From: Gemmatimonadota bacterium
GTDB taxonomy: Bacteria > Gemmatimonadota > Gemmatimonadetes > Gemmatimonadales > Gemmatimonadaceae
Assembly: GCA_028287205.1 (NCBI GenBank)
Contig: JAQBQC010000470.1
Span: forward strand, 1 to 5,015
Direction of reading: 5' to 3'
Length of the DNA: 5,015 nucleotides
A program made the position numbers and the translations under genes. The notes beneath the pieces were generated by a model. That model did no database searches. It was not told where the DNA came from and saw only the letters and a program-made list of their open reading frames with translations. This document shows, one piece after another, positions 1 to 5,015 of this stretch (position 1 is the first letter of the stretch; each line of letters opens with the position of its first letter).

Positions 1-1432
1 GCTCGAACGCGGCGCTCCCGAGCTGCACGCCTTCGATGGCCGGACCGGAGTTGCCGGCGAGATAGATGATGAGCGGGAACGGCTCATCTCCTCGATAGTC
101 GTCCGGGACGTACACGCCGTACGGCCAGCCTCGAAACGCGCTGCTCGCCATGCCACGGACGCTCGTGCCCGGCGGCAACGATGGCCGCGGGCGTGCGAGC
201 CGCTGGCGCAGCGAGTCCGGGAGCGAGCACGCGAGCGCGCCCGCGCTGCGCGTGGTGGAGTCGGGGCTCAGAATGTTCGCGGCTGCGGCGCGAACGAAGT
301 AATCCGAGTCGGCCGCAGCGCGCTCGAGCAGCGGACGCGCGGCTGCGCCGTCGCTCGCGCGGCCGAGCATGCGCGCAGCGAGCGTGCGCACGCGAGGGTT
401 GTCGTTGCCGAGCAGCGTGGACAGCACGGCAGGGGGCGGCGTCGTTGCGCCAGCGCGAAAGGCGATGCCGAGCAGCAGCCGCGCGGAGGCGGTATCTCCG
501 CCGGCGTAGATCGAATCGAGCCCCGGTGTGCCGAGCGCCGATGCGATAGTGGTGCTGTCGCCAAGTGCGACGGCGGACAGCGCGCCCTGTCGCAGCTCCG
601 CGCTGCGCAGCCACTCGGCCATCGATTCACCGTGTCTGCGCTCCTGCAGCTCGAGCACCACCGTCTCGTGCACTTTGTAGTAGTTCACGTCGGGGTACGT
701 GCCTTCGAGCTCCAGGCGCTTCACCACGTGCGTACCGGGGCAGTACCAGAACCGCAGATGGAGGGCGGTCGAATCCGCGGCCTGGCGGGGGATCAGCACC
801 TCGCCGCTCGAGAATCCTTCGGCGCGATAGCAGCGCTCACCGCCCACTGTGTCGGCTCCCGTGACGTGCATCTCGAATGCGAACGGATCGGTGGACTCCC
901 AGCGATCGCCGATGCGCACCGATGCGGTGGGAAGCGAGGGGAGCTCGAACGCATCCCAGAGGATCTTGCTGCGCATTTCGCGCCGGGGGGTCCACGGCTG
1001 CATCGCGCCGCCGTTCGTGGTGAGCACATTCGCCTGCGCGAGGCGCGCGCGCCCGCGCAACCGCGATTGCAGCCGCGCGCGCTCGTACGTGGAGAGGGCG
1101 CTCGAGGTGTCCAGCGATGTCGAGATGCTGTCGTCGCGCGTGCGGTTGCGCTGCACGCCCACGAGCATGCGATCCGCGCCAGCGCTCGGGACGAGCAGAT
1201 GCGATGTCCACTCGTACCGTGCGGCACTCACGAACGGCGTGCCGAACGGCTTGTCGCGCCCAGCCGACAATCCGTACACCTCGCGCCCGTCGATCTCCTG
1301 ACGAAACAGCTCGCGATAGACGAGATGATCGCCGGCACGAAGATCGTAGCGCCACGTGGTCGCGCTGTCGGCGGCGGCTGGAGTGGTGCACGGCGCGCCG
1401 CAGAGGAGCGCCAGCAGCATCGGTCCGAACAT
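1..1432 (-). CDS. Exported protein with unknown N-terminal domain, HEAT-like repeats and an esterase-like alpha/beta-hydrolase start (3'-truncated by window edge)
   Basis: An uninterrupted frame of 477 codons runs leftward off the window edge, so the C-terminus is missing. The ATG at 1432 is fixed by an in-frame TGA 15 nt upstream and an AGGTGA ribosome-binding site at 1437-1442. Residues 1-22 form a short hydrophobic stretch (MFGPMLLALL, then an Ala/Pro-rich tail), read as a signal peptide although it lacks the usual N-terminal positive charges. Residues 24-260 form a domain I do not recognise, probably beta-rich, with aromatic motifs such as GDRWES (about 175) and FWYCPG (about 227). Residues 332-390 look like HEAT-type helical pairs (NPRVRTLAARMLGRA, DYFVRAAAANIL). 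A Pro-rich linker leads to a segment from about 424 that resembles the first strands of secreted esterases (YGVYVPDDYRGDEPFPLIIYLAG, split here as VYVPDDY then PLIIYLAG). The usual oxyanion HG motif reads AGNSG. The catalytic serine, expected further on, is outside the window. Substrate is unknown. Confidence 0.8.
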   Translation of the reverse strand, partial: MFGPMLLALLCGAPCTTPAAADSATTWRYDLRAGDHLVYRELFRQEIDGREVYGLSAGRDKPFGTPFVSAARYEWTSHLLVPSAGADRMLVGVQRNRTRDDSISTSLDTSSALSTYERARLQSRLRGRARLAQANVLTTNGGAMQPWTPRREMRSKILWDAFELPSLPTASVRIGDRWESTDPFAFEMHVTGADTVGGERCYRAEGFSSGEVLIPRQAADSTALHLRFWYCPGTHVVKRLELEGTYPDVNYYKVHETVVLELQERRHGESMAEWLRSAELRQGALSAVALGDSTTIASALGTPGLDSIYAGGDTASARLLLGIAFRAGATTPPPAVLSTLLGNDNPRVRTLAARMLGRASDGAAARPLLERAAADSDYFVRAAAANILSPDSTTRSAGALACSLPDSLRQRLARPRPSLPPGTSVRGMASSAFRGWPYGVYVPDDYRGDEPFPLIIYLAGNSGPAIEGVQLGSAAFE

Positions 1433-1436
1433 TCGC

Positions 1437-1442
1437 TCACCT
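1437..1442 (-). promoter_or_regulatory. Ribosome-binding site of the exported HEAT/hydrolase gene
   Basis: On the minus strand AGGTGA lies 4 nt before the ATG at 1432. Together with the in-frame TGA at 1445-1447 it fixes the start. The 114-bp gap between this gene and the transporter upstream (1433-1546) shows no T-tract terminator and no convincing promoter, so co-transcription with the transporter is possible but not shown. Confidence 0.55.
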
Positions 1443-1546
1443 GTTCACGGTTGCGTCGGGACAACGCGCGCCTATCTCGTGATCCCAGCTTGCCGCGCGT
1501 GACGCCGCCGATCAATGCGCCGCGTGTGAGCGTTGTGTAAGAGCGA

Positions 1547-2497
1547 TCAGGTGGTGGCGTCCGCCCCGTGTAGCGGCTGCTGAGCGGCGCGCGCCGGGGC
1601 GACGGAGCGTCGATTCGCGAGCCAAACACCGGCGAGGATCACGGCGAAGGCTGCCGCGTGCAGCGTCGTGAACTCCTCGTGCAGCACGATCCCCCAGAGC
1701 ACTGCGACGATCGGGATCGTGTACGTCACGGACGTCGCGAAGATGATCGTGCCGTCCTTGAGCAGCTGATTGAAGAGCAGCACACTCAGTGCGGTGCCGA
1801 ACGCGCCGAGGATGGCGATGTACGCCAATGCCGCGGGGGCCGCGGGATTGGTGCGAACGGTCTCGATGAAGCTGGTGCCCGCAAGCAGGTATTTCAGCGC
1901 GGGCCATCCCACGGTGGATAGCGCGATCGAGGTCACGAGCACGGAATTCCGCTGCGAGAAAAATCCCTTCACGAGATTCACGTTGACGCCGTAGGAGATC
2001 GTGGCGAGCAGCACGAGCCCCGCGAAGGCGAGATTCGTCGAGCGGCCGGCCTGGGGGCTGCCGGCCATCGCGAGCGCGATGGCGCCCGCGAGCCCCACCG
2101 CTATCCCAATGACGTTTGCGCGTGGAAAGCGCTGGCCGAAGAAGAGCCACGCTACGAGGAGCGAGAAGATGGGCGTCATCGAGGTGAGCACGCCGACCAC
2201 CGCCGATGGAAGCACGGTCTCCGACTTCGCATAGAGGAAGGCGGGAAGCGCGTTGCCGGTGAGCCCGACAACGAGCAGCAGCGCGATCTCGCGCCGGCCG
2301 AGCTCGCGCAGGTGGCGGAGCGCGAGCGGGAAGAGACAGAGGGCGGCAACGCTCATGCGGATGAGCGCGAGCTGCAGCGCATCGAAGCCCTCGAGTCCTT
2401 CCTTCATCAGTATGAACGAGCTTCCCCAGATGAGCGACAGCAGAATCAGCACGAGCCAGGCGCGTACGCCGTTGCGCACCGGAGTTGGTGTGCTCAC
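1547..2497 (-). CDS. EamA/DMT-family ten-helix transporter
   Basis: This 316-residue inner-membrane protein has the usual length and layout of the drug/metabolite transporter superfamily: two tandem EamA domains of five helices each. The first covers roughly residues 13-145 and begins with the family hallmark LIWGSSFILMKEGL (22-35). It includes LTSMTPIFSLLVAWLFFGQR (104-123), the helix-4/loop signature. The second domain covers about 157-296 and repeats that signature as TYTIPIVAVLWGIVLHEE (258-275). A hydrophilic tail of about 20 residues follows. I chose the GTG at 2497 because the protein becomes membrane-like immediately after it, while the frame upstream codes for a charged, low-quality stretch. 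The GTG overlaps the stop of the preceding 61-codon frame (GTGA), and no good Shine-Dalgarno is visible, which suggests translational coupling. EamA proteins export or import amino acids, purines, cofactors or drugs; the sequence does not identify the substrate. Confidence 0.9.
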   Translation of the reverse strand: MSTPTPVRNGVRAWLVLILLSLIWGSSFILMKEGLEGFDALQLALIRMSVAALCLFPLALRHLRELGRREIALLLVVGLTGNALPAFLYAKSETVLPSAVVGVLTSMTPIFSLLVAWLFFGQRFPRANVIGIAVGLAGAIALAMAGSPQAGRSTNLAFAGLVLLATISYGVNVNLVKGFFSQRNSVLVTSIALSTVGWPALKYLLAGTSFIETVRTNPAAPAALAYIAILGAFGTALSVLLFNQLLKDGTIIFATSVTYTIPIVAVLWGIVLHEEFTTLHAAAFAVILAGVWLANRRSVAPARAAQQPLHGADATT

Positions 2498-2679
2498 GCG
2501 ACGCGCACTGTTGGCGAGCGAAACAGGAGCGCGTCGACGCTCGGCGCCGACGCATCGACCGTTGCGAGCGCAAGTGCCGCGGCGAACGGCGTGGAGATGA
2601 CGGGATAGTAGATGCTCGTAAACGCGGGATGCGTGTGCACACAGAAGTAAACCGTCCAGAGGGCCTGCACTGCAACCAT
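2494..2679 (-). CDS. Small hydrophobic hypothetical protein, coupled to the EamA transporter
   Basis: A 61-codon frame starts at ATG 2679, with an in-frame TAG 33 nt upstream, so no longer canonical form exists. It ends in a TGA that overlaps the GTG of the transporter by 4 nt. The product has two hydrophobic stretches: residues 2-14 (VAVQALWTVYFCV), and about 24-42, where YYPVISTPFAAALALA sits. It may therefore be a one- or two-helix membrane microprotein. Its codons show the same G/C third-position preference as the neighbouring genes, and the 4-nt overlap is the arrangement expected of a translationally coupled pair. I do not recognise a family. The only ribosome-binding candidate is a weak AAGTGG just upstream. 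It could also be a short leader frame whose translation delivers ribosomes to the transporter start, or a chance frame. Confidence 0.45.
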   Translation of the reverse strand: MVAVQALWTVYFCVHTHPAFTSIYYPVISTPFAAALALATVDASAPSVDALLFRSPTVRVA

Positions 2680-2686
2680 CGCCCAC

Positions 2687-2782
2687 TTAGCGATGAACGC
2701 ACTGCTCGGCTATGCGGCCTTCGGCGAGGCGGAAATCAGAGCGGGCGTGTTGAAGCTGGCGGGCGTAATAAAGAATCGCTGA
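2687..2782 (+). pseudogene. Possible C-terminal relic of a MocR/PdxR-like PLP-dependent regulator or aminotransferase
   Basis: A short plus-strand frame ends at TGA 2780-2782. From ATG 2693 it encodes MNALLGYAAFGEAEIRAG, then VLKLAGVIKNR. From memory of the family, the pattern L-L-G-Y/F-A-x-x-x-E-x-E-I-R-x-G-V-x-x-L-A is very like the last 25 residues of fold-type-I PLP proteins of the MocR/PdxR group. The frame closes at a stop at 2648, and upstream of about 2687 the reading loses resemblance to that family, so at most a tail remains. MocR regulators are often encoded next to EamA transporters, which makes a relic here plausible. No Shine-Dalgarno precedes the ATG, so an independent 29-residue peptide is less likely. 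The similarity is short and unaligned; chance cannot be excluded. Confidence 0.3.
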
Positions 2783-2822
2783 CATGCCGGACCGGCCCGC
2801 TTCGCGCGTCGATTCCGGCATG
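2783..2822. repeat. Perfect 9-bp inverted repeat with 22-nt spacer in the divergent intergenic region
   Basis: CATGCCGGA at 2783-2791 is matched exactly by TCCGGCATG at 2814-2822. The left arm begins at the base after the TGA of the possible MocR-like tail. No T-tract follows on the plus strand. On the minus strand the stem is followed, after a few bases, by TTCTTTATT. It could be a terminator of an older gene, a stem in the leader of the 2906 operon, or an operator whose 9-bp half-sites lie about three helical turns apart. A second short palindrome, GCCGGACCGGC, overlaps the left arm at 2786-2796. Function is not determined. Confidence 0.45.
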
Positions 2823-2905
2823 CACTCTGCAGCAGTTCGCTCGCTTCGAAATCGATACAGGCGGCTCTTTCCATGACTCGCCATCGCTGAACCGGGCCCA
2901 TCGGC

Positions 2906-4054
2906 ATGACATATTTTCGCTCGTCGCTGGAGACGGACACCGCTGCGCGTTCCATATCGACGCGCGCTCCAGCGGCAGGCGAGCTCGCTCCAGAGCTCGA
3001 TGAGATCGATGCCGGCGGGCGTCGAATCTCGCTGAAGGATTTTCGGGGCTCGCCCATCGTGCTCGTGTTCTCGTCCGCGCACTGGGATCCGGCCGCTACT
3101 GAGCACATCGAGCAATACAATCGACTCATCGCGCGGCTTCCGGGGCTCGCCGGTGCGCATCTGCTGCGCGTCGAGCACGACGGCGCGTGGCGAGCGCTCG
3201 CCTTCGCGGATACTGAGCTCTCCATTCCAGTGATCGCCGACGGCGGCGCCGAGCTCGCGAAGCGCTACGGCGTTCGCGAAGGACCGGCAGTCTTCGTGAT
3301 CGATGCGGCCGGCGTCGTTCGTTGGCGGCATGTGGCGGGCGAGCGATTCGTGCTGCCGGATGATATCGCGCTCGCGACGTCCACGCACGAGATGGAGCAC
3401 GCCAGCGGCACGTGGACGAGACGCGAGTTCGTCGCCACTGCGATGGCCGCGAGCTTCGCTATTGCCTTCCTTCCTTTCACCCGACGCGCCGACATGCAGG
3501 CACAGACTCTTGCAGGCGCGCCGCCAGCGCCTGCCGATACGATTCCCGTGCGGCTCAACGTGAACGGCCGCGATCTGTCGCTGCAGCTCGAGCCGCGCGT
3601 GACGCTGCTCGATGCCCTGCGCGACTACGCGGGAATGCCGGGAACCAAGAAGGGATGCGACCACGGACAGTGCGGCGCGTGCACGGTTCACGTCGATGGA
3701 CGGCGCGTACTGTCGTGCCTGACCTTCGCGGTGATGCAGCAAGGGAAGCCGATCACGACAATCGAAGGGCTGGCACAGAGCGCGGGCGCGTCGGGTGACG
3801 CGCTGCATCCGATGCAGGAGGCGTTTCTCACGCACGATGGCTTCCAGTGCGGCTACTGCACGCCAGGACAGATCATGTCCGCATCCGCCATGGTGAAGGA
3901 GCCGTGGGGCAGCGAGGATGGCGACGTGCGCGAGGCGATGAGTGGCAACATCTGCAGATGCGGCGCGTACACGAACATCGTTGCGGCGATTCAGGAGGTT
4001 CGGCGAGGAACGTTGAGCACCAGCAACCGCAAGTCGAACGGAGGGGACCGATGA
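2906..4054 (+). CDS. Periplasmic aldehyde oxidoreductase [2Fe-2S] subunit (PaoA-like) with an N-terminal redoxin-fold domain
   Basis: A 382-residue protein of three parts. Residues 21-150 look like an AhpC/TSA-type redoxin fold (APELDEIDAGGRRISLKDFRG; FVIDAAGVVRW at 130-140) but contain no cysteine. Residues 171-191 hold a twin-arginine motif, TRREFV, and a hydrophobic run to FLPF. Residues 213-375 are the xanthine-oxidase-family small subunit. Its plant-type ferredoxin cluster uses Cys251, 256, 259 and 271; the helical second cluster domain uses Cys315, 318, 350 and 352 (QCGYCTPG and NICRCG). These eight are the only cysteines. The subunit relays electrons from the molybdenum cofactor subunit to FAD. 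E. coli PaoA/YagT is about 229 residues and begins near its Tat signal, so the first 160 residues here are extra. The ATG at 2906 follows an in-frame TGA by 15 nt but has no clear Shine-Dalgarno. An internal ATG at 3392 (Met163) would give a normal-length subunit. The stop overlaps the next gene as ATGA. Confidence 0.9.
   Translation: MTYFRSSLETDTAARSISTRAPAAGELAPELDEIDAGGRRISLKDFRGSPIVLVFSSAHWDPAATEHIEQYNRLIARLPGLAGAHLLRVEHDGAWRALAFADTELSIPVIADGGAELAKRYGVREGPAVFVIDAAGVVRWRHVAGERFVLPDDIALATSTHEMEHASGTWTRREFVATAMAASFAIAFLPFTRRADMQAQTLAGAPPAPADTIPVRLNVNGRDLSLQLEPRVTLLDALRDYAGMPGTKKGCDHGQCGACTVHVDGRRVLSCLTFAVMQQGKPITTIEGLAQSAGASGDALHPMQEAFLTHDGFQCGYCTPGQIMSASAMVKEPWGSEDGDVREAMSGNICRCGAYTNIVAAIQEVRRGTLSTSNRKSNGGDR
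4040..4046 (+). promoter_or_regulatory. Strong Shine-Dalgarno of the FAD subunit gene
   Basis: GGAGGGG lies within the last codons of the small-subunit gene, 4 nt before the ATG at 4051. It fixes the start of the FAD subunit and, with the ATGA overlap, supports coupled translation of the two subunits. Confidence 0.75.
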
Positions 4055-5015
4055 TCTCCTTCGATTACACGCTGGCCTCGTCGATCGACGACGCCATCGG
4101 CGCGGGCGCTGCTCCATCCACGCACTACGTGGCGGGCGGGACCACGCTGATCGATCTGATGAAGCTCGACGTCGAGACGCCCACGCACCTCGTCGACATC
4201 AATGCGCTGAATCGCGAGAATGCGTCGCTCGCCCAGGTGAGCGAGCTGCCCGGCGGCGGCATTCGGCTCGGCGCGCTGGCGCGCATGAGCGACGTCGCGT
4301 GGAATCCTCGCCTGCGCGAGCGATTCCCCGTGGTGAGCCAGTCGCTCCTGCTCGCAGCCTCGGGACAGCTGCGCAACATGGCGACCATGGGCGGCAATAT
4401 CCTCCAACGCACGCGCTGTCCGTACTTTCGCGATACGGCGACTCCCTGCAACAAGCGCGAGCCCGGCAGCGGATGCTCGGCGCTCCACGGCTTCAACCGC
4501 ACGCACGCCATTCTCGGCACGAGCGAGCACTGCATCGCCACGCATCCCTCGGATTTCGCAGTGGCGCTCATCGCGCTCGACGCGATCGTGCGGGTGCGCG
4601 GATCGTCGCGCGACTCTCACAACGGCGAGCGCGCGATTCCCTTCGCCGATTTCGACGTGCTCCCGGGCTCGCATCCGGAGCGGGAGACGACCCTGCGGCA
4701 CGGTGAGCTCATCACCGCCATCGATATTCCCGCGCTTCCGTTCGCGACGCGCTCGCTCTACCTGAAGGTGCGCGATCGCGCGAGCTACGCGTTCGCGCTC
4801 GCCTCCGCGGCGGTCGCGCTCGATCTGGACGACTCGAAGATTCGCGGCGCGCGCATCGCGATGGGCGGTGTGGGCCCGAAGCCATGGCGATCGCACGAGG
4901 CGGAGCACGTGCTCGTGGGACAGCGGGCGGCGCCGGCGGCCTTTGCCGCCGCCGCGGACATCGCGCTTCGCGGCGCGGTCACGCACAGGCACAACGCCTT
5001 CAAGGTGGCGCTGGC
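4051..5015 (+). CDS. Aldehyde oxidoreductase FAD-binding subunit, PaoB-like, with [4Fe-4S] cysteine insertion (3'-truncated by window edge)
   Basis: The window holds 321 codons of the medium subunit of a xanthine-oxidase-family molybdenum enzyme; E. coli PaoB/YagS is about 318 residues, so only the extreme C-terminus should be missing. Residues 26-38 (YVAGGTTLIDLMK) and 111-117 (ATMGGNI) are the FAD-binding motifs of the molybdopterin-dehydrogenase FAD domain (PCMH fold). Between this domain and the C-terminal CO-dehydrogenase-flavoprotein-like domain (about 225 onward) sits an insertion with Cys123, Cys133, Cys142 and Cys161. It carries the signature LQRTRCPYFRD, NKREPGSGC and HCIATHPSDF, which in the PaoB group binds an additional [4Fe-4S] cluster near the FAD. 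FAD passes electrons to the final acceptor. The gene overlaps the small subunit by 4 nt and has a strong ribosome-binding site. No signal peptide is present, as expected if it is co-exported by the Tat signal of its partner. Confidence 0.93.
   Translation, partial: MISFDYTLASSIDDAIGAGAAPSTHYVAGGTTLIDLMKLDVETPTHLVDINALNRENASLAQVSELPGGGIRLGALARMSDVAWNPRLRERFPVVSQSLLLAASGQLRNMATMGGNILQRTRCPYFRDTATPCNKREPGSGCSALHGFNRTHAILGTSEHCIATHPSDFAVALIALDAIVRVRGSSRDSHNGERAIPFADFDVLPGSHPERETTLRHGELITAIDIPALPFATRSLYLKVRDRASYAFALASAAVALDLDDSKIRGARIAMGGVGPKPWRSHEAEHVLVGQRAAPAAFAAAADIALRGAVTHRHNAFKVAL

Noticed and set aside
1461..1536. 7-bp inverted repeat ACAACGC / GCGTTGT in the gap between the transporter and the exported protein gene
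   Set aside because: The arms are 62 nt apart, short, and not followed by a T-tract; chance occurrence is likely.
632..1540. A 302-codon plus-strand open frame
   Set aside because: It lies antisense to the exported HEAT/hydrolase gene, whose minus frame has an RBS, recognisable repeats and coherent domains. The plus product is His/Arg/Ala-rich with no recognisable motif, typical of antisense frames in GC-rich DNA.
2498..2686. The 63-codon upstream extension of the EamA transporter frame to ATG 2686
   Set aside because: The extension is charged, resembles nothing in the family and covers the better-supported 61-codon frame. The membrane protein begins cleanly at GTG 2497.
2750..2778. Promoter-like TTGAAG and TAATAA upstream of the oxidoreductase operon
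   Set aside because: The two hexamers are only 10 nt apart, far from the 16-18 nt needed, and no alternative -10 fits the TTGAAG.
2687..4117. A 476-codon minus-strand open frame
   Set aside because: It is antisense to the [2Fe-2S] subunit gene, whose eight cluster cysteines and motifs are unmistakable. The minus product is Arg/His-rich without domain features.
3991..4992. A 333-codon minus-strand open frame
   Set aside because: It is antisense to the PaoB-like FAD subunit and has an Arg-rich, featureless translation.

Overview
This is a GC-rich bacterial window with four substantial protein genes, of which both terminal ones run off the window, plus one probable small gene. The strong G/C third-position bias, the secreted HEAT-repeat/hydrolase protein and a periplasmic molybdenum-enzyme operon would suit a soil bacterium such as a Gemmatimonadota or Acidobacteriota member. 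That placement is a weak inference, because no ribosomal or other marker gene is present.

Left half (1-2679), minus strand. Reading leftward from 2679 there is a 61-codon probable membrane microprotein (2494-2679). Its stop overlaps by 4 nt the GTG start of an EamA/DMT-family ten-helix transporter (1547-2497). After a 114-bp gap comes a large exported protein (1-1432, C-terminus outside the window). It joins an N-terminal domain I do not recognise, a short HEAT-like helical repeat region and the beginning of an esterase-like alpha/beta-hydrolase domain. All open frames on the plus strand across this region are antisense shadows.

Middle (2680-2905). This 226-bp divergent intergenic region separates the leftward genes from the rightward operon. 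It holds a short plus-strand reading frame that resembles the extreme C-terminus of a MocR/PdxR-type PLP-dependent regulator or aminotransferase (possible gene relic). A perfect 9-bp inverted repeat follows its stop codon directly. I see no convincing sigma-70 promoter.

Right half (2906-5015), plus strand. These are the first two genes of a periplasmic aldehyde oxidoreductase operon of the PaoABC (YagTSR) type in the xanthine oxidase family. The first gene encodes the two-[2Fe-2S] small subunit, but its open frame carries an extra N-terminal peroxiredoxin/thioredoxin-fold domain of about 150 residues with no cysteine. A twin-arginine motif lies in the middle of the protein rather than at its start. 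The second gene, overlapping by ATGA, encodes the FAD subunit with the four-cysteine insertion typical of PaoB, which holds an extra [4Fe-4S] cluster. Electrons would pass from a molybdenum cofactor subunit (expected downstream, outside the window) through the [2Fe-2S] clusters to FAD. The redoxin fusion and the misplaced Tat signal are the most unusual things in the window.
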